Shown: piece after piece, positions 1-8,300 of the stretch
Position numbering within the stretch: position 1 is the stretch's first letter
How the letters are laid out: every line of letters begins with the position of its first letter
Source: Lentimicrobium sp.
GTDB lineage: Bacteria; Bacteroidota; Bacteroidia; Bacteroidales; Lentimicrobiaceae
NCBI GenBank assembly: GCA_013336205.1
Contig: JAAXUD010000036.1
Span: forward strand, 1 to 12,034
DNA: 12,034 nucleotides
Direction of reading: 5' to 3'
Program-made: the position numbers and the translations under genes
Notes under the pieces: generated by a model
The model's database searches: none
What the model saw: only the letters and a program-made list of their open reading frames with translations
Told to the model about the DNA's origin: nothing

Positions 1-986
1 CCGGCAACAAATAAGTGGCGGAGGTACGCCTTCGAATATGTGCCATCAACAAACGAGGTACCTTCAGGATCAAGGCTTGAAAAGTCGGCTTTCCATTTTT
101 CATTTCTCAGGTTAATTATGCCGTTGGATGTGAAAATCATGCCATTGCGCCCATTCCGGGTAGGCATAACACAATCGAACATATCAACACCCTGCGAAAT
201 CCCTTCCAGGATATTGGCGGGAGTACCTACGCCCATAAGGTAACGCGGCTTGTCTTTGGGTAAAATTCCGCATACCAGTTCGGTAAATTCATACATTATT
301 TCGAGTGGCTCACCAACGGCCAATCCGCCAATCGCATTTCCTTCGGCTCCGCAGGAGGCTATTTTTTCGGCCGATCTGATCCGGAGGTCGCGGTAAACAC
401 TGCCCTGAACAATCGGAAACAGCGCCTGCCTGTATCCGTAAAGGCTTTCGGTTTCATTAAACCTTACCATGCAGCGGTCGAGCCAGCGGTGGGTCATCTC
501 CATTGACTTCATGGCATAATCGTATTCGCAGGGATAGGGTGTGCATTCGTCGAAAGCCATCATAATGTCAGCTCCGATCACACGTTGTATATCCATTACC
601 CGCTCAGGGCTGAACATGTGCCGTGAACCATCGATGTGTGATTGAAATACAACACCTTCTTCTTTCATCTTTCGCCGATGTGCCAGCGAATATACCTGAT
701 AACCACCACTATCGGTGAGTATGGGTTTGGTCCAGCCGTTGAATTTGTGCAGGCCGCCGGCTTCCTTTAAGACATCAAGGCCTGGCCGCAGATATAAATG
801 ATAGGTGTTGCCAAGAATAATCCTGGCTTTAATATCCTGTTCAACATCACGTATGTGTATTGCCTTAACGGTACCTGCAGTGCCAACCGGCATAAAAACC
901 GGTGTGGCTATTTCACCATGATCGGTGGTAATCAGCCCTGCACGGGCATTGGAATGCTTGTCGGATGCAGAAAGTGTGAAATCCAT
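1..986 (-). CDS. tgt: Queuine tRNA-ribosyltransferase (tRNA-guanine transglycosylase), 3' end missing
   Basis: The enzyme swaps guanine-34 of GUN-anticodon tRNAs for the queuosine precursor preQ1 in the cytoplasm. I read one open frame from ATG at 986 to the left edge: 328 complete codons with no stop. The usual length is about 375, so roughly 50 C-terminal residues are missing. Diagnostic motifs are LGNTYHLYLRPG (58-69), TDSGGYQVYSL (91-101, with Asp92 as the active-site acid of the family), FDECTPYPC (145-153), VQGSVYRDLR (193-202), GGLAVGE (220-226) and DMFDCVMPTRNGRNG (268-282, with Asp271 matching the nucleophile). The CxCxxC zinc-ligand stretch expected near 309-314 reads GTSFVD, so the three cysteines are absent. 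A TAnnTTTG box lies 37 bases upstream. The gene has no functional tie to the neighbouring PUL. Confidence 0.97.
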   Translation of the reverse strand, partial: MDFTLSASDKHSNARAGLITTDHGEIATPVFMPVGTAGTVKAIHIRDVEQDIKARIILGNTYHLYLRPGLDVLKEAGGLHKFNGWTKPILTDSGGYQVYSLAHRRKMKEEGVVFQSHIDGSRHMFSPERVMDIQRVIGADIMMAFDECTPYPCEYDYAMKSMEMTHRWLDRCMVRFNETESLYGYRQALFPIVQGSVYRDLRIRSAEKIASCGAEGNAIGGLAVGEPLEIMYEFTELVCGILPKDKPRYLMGVGTPANILEGISQGVDMFDCVMPTRNGRNGMIFTSNGIINLRNEKWKADFSSLDPEGTSFVDGTYSKAYLRHLFVA

Positions 987-1022
987 TAAATGCGCTTGGT
1001 GACTTTAGTCTGATTTGACCGG

Positions 1023-1030
1023 CAAAGTTA
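1023..1030 (-). promoter_or_regulatory. Candidate -7 promoter box for tgt
   Basis: On the minus strand this reads TAACTTTG, a full match to the Bacteroidota -7 consensus TAnnTTTG, 36 bases before the tgt ATG. No TTTG is seen at the -33 spacing. It would give tgt its own transcript with a leader of about 30 nt, separate from the PUL. Confidence 0.5.
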
Positions 1031-1041
1031 GCAATCTTCCG

Positions 1042-1066
1042 GGGTTCTTCTAATTTTTTAGAACCC
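1042..1066 (-). other. Hairpin between the last PUL gene and tgt
   Basis: Arms GGGTTCT (1042-1048) and AGAACCC (1060-1066) pair perfectly over 7 bp. An alternative pairing is TTCTAA/TTAGAA around a 4-base loop, with GGG/CCC outside a 3-base bulge. It lies just upstream of the tgt promoter box, so it may mark the transcript boundary. It lacks a T tract on the minus strand, so it is not a standard intrinsic terminator. The rest of 987-1237 holds A/T runs and no gene. Confidence 0.35.
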
Positions 1067-1237
1067 GGGTCCCATTATTCAAAAGCTCAGGAACCTGAAA
1101 TATCGTTTCACAGCCAGCCTCAATGAACAGGCCAGACATGTGTGAAGCAAAAAAATATCGAATTATTGTTTATTTGAAAGCCGGTTTTTTAAACTCAATC
1201 TGACAAGACTTTTTTTCGCTATTTACTACGCATAATA

Positions 1238-2029
1238 CTATTTACCCGGATTAAGGCTGTATAGCTTTACATAATCGATTTCCATTGTCGCTTCAGTAAG
1301 ATTTGGATCTATGCCCCTTGATCCACCCCAGTTTCCGCCGATCGCGATGTTCAGAATCAGGTGGAAACGTTTGTCGAATGGCCAGGTGGCATAGTTGCCC
1401 GTTTTATCGTTGTTGAAAGTGAAATATTTTTCATCATCCAGATAAAAATCTACTTTTTCTGAATTCCATTCCATTGCATATGTATGAAAAGCTGTGGCAT
1501 AATCAGGCACCATGATGCTGTTGCCGATCTGGGTACCGAGCGACCCATTGTAATTACCGGTATGAACCGTAGCGTGCACTTTACCAGGATCGTAACCCAC
1601 ATGCTCCATTATGTCAATTTCGCCACTGCCAGGCCAGCCCCCATATTCCCGGTCGGTTGACAAAATCCAGATGGCTGGCCAGGTTCCTTTTCCGGTAGGG
1701 AGTTTTGCCCTTACTTCTACCCGGACATAAAGGAAATCTACTTTGTTTTTGGTCACCAGCCTGGCTGAGGTCCAGGTACTGTCATGTTTTCTTGCTTTGA
1801 TGATGAGTTTGCCGTCGTGAACTACTGAGTTTTCGCGAGAATCAGTATAATTCTGCAGTTCATTGTTGCCCCAGCCATGATCACCCAGGTCGTAACTCCA
1901 ACTTGCAGGGGCTGGCGGTCCTGAATAATCAAACTCATCTGACCAGATGAGATGATAGCTTTCCTGGCTGAATAATAAGCTGCTGGTTGTCAGGGAGAGT
2001 ACAACTATAATCGGGATTATCTTTTTCAT
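1238..2029 (-). CDS. GH16 endo-beta-1,3-glucanase (laminarinase-like), secreted and soluble
   Basis: A 263-residue retaining endoglucanase of family GH16, probably cutting beta-1,3 or mixed-linkage glucan. I chose the ATG at 2029, which starts MKKIIPIIVV and a signal peptide of about 21 residues ending near LLFSQ. A longer frame from 2092 adds 21 residues of no signal character. There is no lipobox Cys, so the product should be soluble in the periplasm or exported. The catalytic domain spans about 26-259. Visible motifs are WSDEFD (29-34), GNNELQNY (54-61), TSARLVTKN (87-95), GKGTWPAIW (113-121), the catalytic stretch GEIDIMEHVG (136-145: nucleophile Glu137, Asp139, acid/base Glu142) and GGNWGG (231-236). 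It resembles the lipoprotein GH16 of this locus but lacks its N-terminal domain. It is the last PUL gene. The exact glucan is inferred from family and context. Confidence 0.93.
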   Translation of the reverse strand: MKKIIPIIVVLSLTTSSLLFSQESYHLIWSDEFDYSGPPAPASWSYDLGDHGWGNNELQNYTDSRENSVVHDGKLIIKARKHDSTWTSARLVTKNKVDFLYVRVEVRAKLPTGKGTWPAIWILSTDREYGGWPGSGEIDIMEHVGYDPGKVHATVHTGNYNGSLGTQIGNSIMVPDYATAFHTYAMEWNSEKVDFYLDDEKYFTFNNDKTGNYATWPFDKRFHLILNIAIGGNWGGSRGIDPNLTEATMEIDYVKLYSLNPGK

Positions 2030-2142
2030 AAAATTCTCGGGTAAAAGAAAACCGGGGATAAGATAGAGGACGCTAAAGCCGATAAAAACCAACCATTACT
2101 ATTACCTGCGTCCCCACAGAATTTCTTCTGTTTTTTATCCAT
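2026..2142 (-). CDS. Possible 38-codon leader ORF overlapping the GH16 start
   Basis: An ATG at 2142 opens 38 codons ending in TGA at 2028-2026, so its stop overlaps the GH16 start codon as ATGA. The peptide begins MDKKQKKF, has a hydrophobic middle and resembles no family I know. The ATGA overlap is a common arrangement for translational coupling. There is no clear ribosome binding site, and the frame runs through the inverted repeats of the leader, so it may be chance. Confidence 0.2.
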   Translation of the reverse strand: MDKKQKKFCGDAGNSNGWFLSALASSILSPVFFYPRIL

Positions 2143-2149
2143 CCCCGGT
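2051..2149 (-). promoter_or_regulatory. Nested three-stem RNA structure upstream of the GH16 gene
   Basis: Three perfect inverted repeats nest in the 165-bp gap. The outer 9-bp stem pairs ACCGGGGAT (2149-2141 on the minus strand) with ATCCCCGGT (2059-2051). Inside lie ACAGAA-GAAA-TTCTGT (2131-2116), a 6-bp hairpin with a GNRA-type tetraloop, and GGACGC/GCGTCC (2113-2108 with 2073-2068). Together they form a plausible three-way junction. The closing arm is followed by a T-rich run (TTTTCTTTT) 21 bases before the GH16 start, so it could act as an attenuator, a leader element or a 3' stabilizer for the preceding gene. It matches no riboswitch class I recognise. Confidence 0.45.
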
Positions 2150-2194
2150 ACATCACCAACCAACCAAGGTTATTTTAAATATTGTTTCAGTTTA

Positions 2195-3628
2195 TTAGTC
2201 AGTTAAACTGGTATTCAATTTATTTACAGGTATGTGCCATTCATTTTTGTGTAGATCAACAAATCCCTGCATTTGTTCCTGCACAACACGGTCAATTATA
2301 AAAACACCTGTCATCGCCATATTTTCGAAGGTGTCAATACCGTTACCGGGGAAATTTATCCGTGTCCTGTGGATGTTAAACCTGTCAGAGAATTTCCTGT
2401 TGAAAGCTTTTTCTACACCATCCTTACCGATCATGAATCCCAGCAATCCTCCCCATGTTGCAGTTGGGTTGTCTGAATCCCAGCCTGCCAGTGATCCGAT
2501 TTTTATCGTTTCAACGATATTTCCTTCCCCATAAAACAAACTGATGAGACTGGCCGCAAAGTTGATTCCGGCGGCGGCACAGCCATTACAATAAATGTTA
2601 CGGGAAGTCACATTGTACCCGTCAGCCTGGTTTACCTGGTATCTTTCATACACTTCATCCCGTGTTGTTTCCCATGGAAACTGATCATTGTACCGGCCCC
2701 TTACAAAATCGTACATACAGGCCGGAGTGGAACTGTCAGGAAGGCTCTTTCTGGCCATGTCGGCAATAGTGAATATCCTCTCTTTCATTTTCCTGTTTTC
2801 TCCCGGTCCTGCAGCCAGCGAATGCATAATCACATAAAAGTGAGCAATCAATTCGGCATCTTCCCTTGCAGTGGTTTGGATAGGCAGTTGAGCCATTTTT
2901 ACTGCGATGTCAGGGCGGGAGGGTGCAAAAAGACCAAAAATCTCGGTTGTCAACTGCGCATCGATCATGTCGTAATCTGAATTTCTTGAAGGATCGCCTG
3001 TTTCAGGTGGTAAAATCCCCTTCTTCATCAAATCAAACGCTGCCTGATTTGATACCCAGAGGAAGTTTTCCTCTTCTGATTTTATGTGTTTCAACCACCC
3101 ATCCCTGATCTGTTCGGGTGTAAGCAGGCTTGTTTTATTGGTATAGAGCAGGTGCTGATAAATATATTCAATATCCGTATCATCATCTGAACCCCAAACC
3201 TCATCCGGCTTACTAAATACAAAATCAATTGTTGTCGATAGTTCGCTGGGTTTGCCCTGGCTCCAGATATTTGGCTGATCAGGCTTTCCCCAGTCGTCCC
3301 TGGTGTAAAAAGGGCCGGTTTTGATCTCACCTGTATTTCCAATCTTATCCATTTCTGTGACCAATCCTGTCCAGTTGCCGATGCATTGACCGAGCCAGAA
3401 GCCCTGTAGCTGATTTAAATACGCTGATCTGGAAATAATTATACTTCCTTTTGAAGGTACACCGTCGCGATAAACCAGTCCGGAATCATACAAACTGCTG
3501 CTGCCGGCCTTAAATTCCGGATTGAGTGTCCTGGTGCTATTGCATGAAAGCATGATAGAAACCATGAGCAGGGTGAGTGTGATCCTTAACATTATCAGAT
3601 GAAAAGATTTTACAGAATGAGATATCAT
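2195..3628 (-). CDS. ADP-ribosylglycohydrolase (DraG/ARH)-fold lipoprotein
   Basis: A 477-residue predicted lipoprotein. Known members of this fold are metal-dependent hydrolases that remove ADP-ribose from proteins or small molecules. A hydrophobic signal ends in IMLSC (Cys29). The following residues NSTRTL carry no acids, unlike the other lipoproteins here, so it may stay in the periplasm. Family-like motifs are GQCIGNWTG (80-88, where relatives have GxxxGDxxG), GSDDDTDIEY (146-155, the first Asp-Asp-Thr metal site) and AGWDSDNPTATWGGLLG (381-397, the second site, with Asp384 and Asp386 in place of the usual DTD). NGCAAAGINFAA (348-359) precedes it. The start at 3628 is kept; ATG at 3592 would give a shorter signal peptide ending at the same Cys. 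It lies between susD and GH16 with gaps of 173 and 165 bp. The substrate is unknown; an N- or O-glycosidic bond in a glycan is a possible alternative to ADP-ribose. Confidence 0.8.
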   Translation of the reverse strand: MISHSVKSFHLIMLRITLTLLMVSIMLSCNSTRTLNPEFKAGSSSLYDSGLVYRDGVPSKGSIIISRSAYLNQLQGFWLGQCIGNWTGLVTEMDKIGNTGEIKTGPFYTRDDWGKPDQPNIWSQGKPSELSTTIDFVFSKPDEVWGSDDDTDIEYIYQHLLYTNKTSLLTPEQIRDGWLKHIKSEEENFLWVSNQAAFDLMKKGILPPETGDPSRNSDYDMIDAQLTTEIFGLFAPSRPDIAVKMAQLPIQTTAREDAELIAHFYVIMHSLAAGPGENRKMKERIFTIADMARKSLPDSSTPACMYDFVRGRYNDQFPWETTRDEVYERYQVNQADGYNVTSRNIYCNGCAAAGINFAASLISLFYGEGNIVETIKIGSLAGWDSDNPTATWGGLLGFMIGKDGVEKAFNRKFSDRFNIHRTRINFPGNGIDTFENMAMTGVFIIDRVVQEQMQGFVDLHKNEWHIPVNKLNTSLTD

Positions 3629-3716
3629 ACCCGATTGATTACTGTGCTTTCAGTTTTTTTTCTGCATGCAAGTAAGGGAAGCCCTGCTTTCAGGCTTATT
3701 TGGGAAAGGATTATCA

Positions 3717-3787
3717 GCGGATAGCCGGGATTGGAGGTAAGTCGGAAGTCTGAACAGACTAACTTTCCTCATTGCCTGACTATCCGC
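3717..3787 (-). repeat. Inverted repeats in the gap between susD and the DraG-like gene
   Basis: An 8-bp perfect inverted repeat, GCGGATAG (3717-3724) and CTATCCGC (3780-3787), encloses a near-perfect palindrome AGTCTGAACAGACT (3747-3760). A further bulged hairpin lies near 3688-3706. None is followed by a T tract on the minus strand. They may fold at the 3' end of the susCD message or set the level of the downstream genes. No gene is seen in 3629-3801. Confidence 0.4.
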
Positions 3788-3801
3788 CGATAGTTGCAAT
3801 A

Positions 3802-5358
3802 TTAGTAACCATCATTCTGAACAAACGTTCCGCCCGAGAGGTCGATCTCAGTCTGAGGTATTGGCAGAAAACCTTTTGTTGCAGGATTAAACTCCACATC
3901 AAAAACCTGCTGATCACCAATATAGTTGGGACCCCTGATTCCTGAATATGTTAAAGCCTCATTGGCAAAAGAAGTGCCCTTGCGAAGTAAATCAAAATAA
4001 CGGACACCTTCGAGCGACAATTCCAACCTTCTTTCTTTGTAGATGTTCTCAGCAGTAGCCGGAATGCTTTCAAGGCCTACACGTGCACGCACGCGATCCA
4101 GGTATTCCTGGGCATTGGGGCTTCCAAGTTCAGCAGCCATAAGCAATACATCCGAAAATCTGATTACCCGGTGATTGCAGGTTCTGTTTAACTCAAATTG
4201 CCCGTCGGTTCCCCAATGTTCGGCGTCAGAGCTGTATTTTGCAGAGAAATACCCGGTATGCTGGTATCCAACTGAAAGGGAACCATCCAGATCTTCCTGC
4301 TTTGTAACAGTAAACTCAAATCTGGGGTCACTCTGAATGTCATTAACCAGTTTCTGACTAACAGTGCCAAAACTCCAGCCCCTGTTCCAATTGTCAGAAC
4401 CAGTAACCCTTGGTCCCTGCATCTGGGCAGAGAGGTTTCCTTCGCCACCTCTTACATAGCCCCAATCCCACCAGGCAGGCGTGTCGCCATAGGAAATTTC
4501 AAATACCGATTCTTTACCGTTTTCTCCTGACAATTTGAAGTTTTCGGTATAATTTTCGAGCAGATCGTGGCCACTGTTGGCAATAAGATCGTCAAGATAC
4601 CCTGCAACAACACCGGCGTTTATAGTTGTACTTCCTGCTTGCAGTTCCTTGTTGTAAACCCCGTTGTAGAATAGATAGACCCTGGCCAGTAATGCCTGGG
4701 CAGTCCATTTGGATACCCTTCCTGCTTCATTGGCCGGAATGGTAGTTGGTAAATCGGCCATCGCCTCGGTAAGGTCGAGGGCAATCTGATTGTAGACCTG
4801 TTCCGGGGCTGCTTGTGGCTGGTTGTATTCTGATGGACCACTCAGTGTAGCAGTCAGTAAGGGGATATTCTCAAAATAGGCTACCTGCTCAAAATAAAAG
4901 TAGGCTCTCAGGAACTTGCTCTCTGCAATCAGTCTTTTTTTGAATTCAGCAGAAGCATCTACACCTTCGATTTTTTCTAACAAGGTATTTGCCCTGTAAA
5001 CGCCGATGTAATTTTTAATCCAGATGGCCTGAACTATTTTGCTGGTTGCGGGGATGTTGAAATTGTTCAGTTCATCCTCATCCTGGCCGTCGTTGGCATC
5101 ACCTCCGCCTGCATAGGCATCATCAGAGAGAATATCGGACATTACGATAAAAGGAGCCCAGGATACACCGGGTGTTTCCTGATAGCCAAGCACGTCGTAA
5201 ACAGAAACCAATGCCTGGATTGCTTGTTCTTCGGTTTTGTAGAAAGTAGTGGTCACTTCCTTGTCTAATGGTTTTAAGTCAAGGAAATCATCACTGCAAG
5301 CTGTAAAAAGAATAACTAAAAGTGCAGCTTTTGCTGATTTATATATAAAATTTTTCAT
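3802..5358 (-). CDS. susD: SusD-family glycan-binding outer-membrane lipoprotein
   Basis: A 518-residue surface lipoprotein that binds the glycan and forms the lid of the SusC transporter. The start is ATG at 5358; a longer frame to 5445 lies inside susC and has no signal sequence. The signal peptide ends LFTAC (Cys21). The residues after it, SDDFLD, fit the Bacteroidota lipoprotein export signal for surface display. Typical SusD marks are FLDLKPL (25-31), TFYKTEEQA (38-46), AESKFLRAYFYF (145-156), the block CNHRVIRFSDVLLMAAEL (394-411), ERRLELSLEGVRYFDLLRKG (442-461) and the C-terminal PIPQTEIDL...NDGY. An aromatic stretch, PAWWDWGY (294-301), may contribute to glucan binding (inference). 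Its start is 19 bases past the susC stop, so the pair is surely cotranscribed. Confidence 0.97.
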   Translation of the reverse strand: MKNFIYKSAKAALLVILFTACSDDFLDLKPLDKEVTTTFYKTEEQAIQALVSVYDVLGYQETPGVSWAPFIVMSDILSDDAYAGGGDANDGQDEDELNNFNIPATSKIVQAIWIKNYIGVYRANTLLEKIEGVDASAEFKKRLIAESKFLRAYFYFEQVAYFENIPLLTATLSGPSEYNQPQAAPEQVYNQIALDLTEAMADLPTTIPANEAGRVSKWTAQALLARVYLFYNGVYNKELQAGSTTINAGVVAGYLDDLIANSGHDLLENYTENFKLSGENGKESVFEISYGDTPAWWDWGYVRGGEGNLSAQMQGPRVTGSDNWNRGWSFGTVSQKLVNDIQSDPRFEFTVTKQEDLDGSLSVGYQHTGYFSAKYSSDAEHWGTDGQFELNRTCNHRVIRFSDVLLMAAELGSPNAQEYLDRVRARVGLESIPATAENIYKERRLELSLEGVRYFDLLRKGTSFANEALTYSGIRGPNYIGDQQVFDVEFNPATKGFLPIPQTEIDLSGGTFVQNDGY

Positions 5359-5377
5359 GTTCTCAGTTTTTTTTGAG

Positions 5378-8300
5378 TTAGAATGTAATGGTTGTTCCCA
5401 AACGGAAAGTTCTTGCCTGTGGGTATATGCCACGGTCAATACCAATGTCGAAAGAACTCCTGGCCCCGATTTCTGGATCAGCTCCGGTGTATTTGGTCAT
5501 TGTTACCAGGTTTTCGCCTGAAACAAAGAATCTCCAGGTTGAAGCACCTATTTTTTTAAGTATGTTACCTGGTAAGGTATAACCAAACTGAAGGTTTTTA
5601 ATCCTTAAGTAAGAACCATCCTCAATGTAGAGATCAGAGACACGGTAGTTGTTATTGGCGTCAATCCAGGTGTAGCGTGGTATCTCATTTGAAGTACCTT
5701 CAGCAGTCCAGCGACCCAGGTCGGCTGCAGTTCTGTTGGTATACCTGAGGTCCTGACGCTGGCTTCCGTTAAAGATGTCGTTGCCATAGGTTCCGATAAG
5801 CAGCACTGAAAAATCGAATTGCTTGTATTCGGCTGAGGCATTAAAACCAAATGTCCAGTCAGGGGTTGGGTTTCCAATCATTGTACGGTCGTCAGGATCG
5901 ATCTTTCCATCACCATTCACATCTTCAAAGCGTACATCGCCAGGTACGGCATTAGGCTGCAGTAATTGTCCTGTGCTCCCGATATGCTGAAATACTTCAG
6001 TGGTATTCTGGAAGATACCATCAGTCTTATAACCCCAGAAGTAAGCGATAGGCAGGCCTTCTTCTGCTCTGGTTACTGTGCCGGCAATTGCCCAGGATGC
6101 ACCAGGAATTACTTTTTCTTCATTCCCGATATAGGTCATTTTGTTTTTATTGTAGGAACCGTTGATCCCAACAGAATACTTGAATTCTTTCACCATATGA
6201 CGCCAGTTCAACGAAATTTCAACGCCGTTGTTTTGAACACTTCCTACGTTGGCATAAGGTGGGTCGTTACCGACATGTCCTGGAATAGGTATTCTTTCAA
6301 GCAGGCCTTCGGTTGTTTTAATATAATAGTCAACAGTGGCCAGCAGTCTGTTGTTAAATGCGCCCATGTCAAAGGCAACATCAGTCTGTCTTGACTCCTC
6401 CCAACGTATGTCGGCATTTTCTATATAAGATGGGGAAGCTCCGGTAAGCCTGCCTCCGCCAAAAATGTATCCTCTGCTTTTATCAATGGTAGAGATAAAC
6501 TGATAATCGCCAATCTCCTGATTACCATTGATACCCCAGGATGCCCTGAATTTAACCAGGTCAAGCCATTTGGGTTTTGGGAAGAAAGATTCGTCGCTGG
6601 CAACCCATGATACTCCGACTGAAGGAAAGATACCATAACGATTGTTGGGGCCAAACTTTGAGGAACCGTCCCTTCTTATAATTCCGGTAAAGGCGTATTT
6701 GTTTTTGTAGTCATAAGTTACACGACCAAATATAGAAGCCAGGGCTGAGTGAGTTGCGCCTCCGGTAGATACCCACACGGTGTCTGTTGCCATATTCAGA
6801 TAAACGTTGTCAGGATCGAAGAGCGGCACTTTTGCGTTGAAACCTGTCAGGTTCTCATAGTTGTATTTGCTCGCGGTGGTTCCTGCCAAAGCTGAGAAGT
6901 TATGATCGTTAATCTTTTTAGTATAGGAGAGTGTATTTTCCCACTGCCAGGTATAGTACCTGTCTATTTGTTTGTAAACCGAAGTTTTCTCAACATTTAA
7001 CTGCGCTCCATTGAGATAATAAAGCGGTTTGTAGCTGTCATTTAACACATAGGCCAGGTCGATGCCGAGGCTGGTATTGAATTTTAATCCCTTCATTATT
7101 TCAGCCTCACCAAAAATGCTTGCAACAAGCTTGTCAACCCGTGTTTCGCCGGTTTGGATCTCAAGCAATGCGAGTGGATTAACAACTTCAGCACCCACAT
7201 AGTTTGAAATGCCATAAACATCACCAGCACTGTTTGTAACTACTGGTTCATTGGAATAAGGTGCCTGTGAAAGAATATCTGCATTTGTTTCGTAAAGCGG
7301 TGTTAAAGGATCAAGGTTTAACGCACTGCTGTAAGCGCCGTTGAATGATTCGTTACTGCCGATTCCACGTCTGTTAATATGTGAGTAAGCAAAGTTATTT
7401 CCAAAGCTGAATACTTTGTTAACCTGGCTTTTGGTGTTCAGCCTGGCGGTGATGCGATCAAACTGTGACTTGTCGCCTCCAATGATCCCCTGCTGTGAGA
7501 AGTATGACATTGAAGAAGAATAGGTAGTTTTTTCATTGCCACCGGTAATAGAAATTTCATGGTTTTGAATCGGGGCATTTTTCACAAACAGCTCATCCTG
7601 CCAGTTGGTATTGTGCTCCGGAATTTCATTCAGATCGAATGGCTCTGTCAGTCCGGCATTTCTGGCGCCTTCATTCATCATCATCCTGTATTCTTCAGCA
7701 TCAAGCATATCGATGGTATTTGCTACGTTCTGAATTCCGGTATAACCTGAATACGTAACGCTCATCTTACCGGCTTTGCCGCCTTTTGTGGTAATCAGCA
7801 CAACGCCATTGGCTGCCCTTGCTCCGTAAATTGCAGCGGAAGCCGCATCTTTCAATACGTCGATTGATTCAATATCTCCCGGGTTCAGGTAATCAATTCC
7901 ACCAACGGGAAGGCCATCCACGATGTATAATGGATCAGCATTACCGGTTGTTCCGGCTCCCCTGATACGGATGGTTGGCGCTTCGCCAGGTTGTCCTGAT
8001 AAGTTTGTTACCTGAACACCGGCGGTTCTGCCTTGCATTGCCTGGTCTACCCTAAGCAGTGAAGTAGAGGTGATTTCCTCAGAATTGACACTGGCTATAG
8101 CTCCTGTTACGACTTTCTTCTTTTGAGTGCCGTATCCGACAACAACAATCTCGCTGAGATTGGTGGTTTCCGGTATTAAAGCGAGATTAATAGTCGTCCT
8201 GGTATCCAGCGGTATTCTCTGAGTTTGATACCCAATAAAAGATACAACGATAGTTGCATTTGGACTGGCAGTTGTCAGGCTGAATTTTCCATCAATATCA

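Noticed and set aside
1219..1245. Direct repeat CTATTTAC at 1219-1226 and 1238-1245 around the GH16 stop codon.
   Set aside because: Only 8 bp and AT-rich; no insertion-element features nearby, so chance is enough.
2116..2136. ACAGAA-TTTC-TTCTGT followed by T residues as a plus-strand terminator.
   Set aside because: No plus-strand gene lies upstream, and the stem fits better as part of the minus-strand leader structure.
5359..5445. A longer SusD start reaching into susC.
   Set aside because: The added 29 residues are polar, overlap the susC end and would bury the signal peptide.
5966..6394. A 142-codon plus-strand frame inside susC.
   Set aside because: It is fully antisense to a well-conserved transporter, with Cys-rich, unfamiliar sequence; best explained as a shadow frame.
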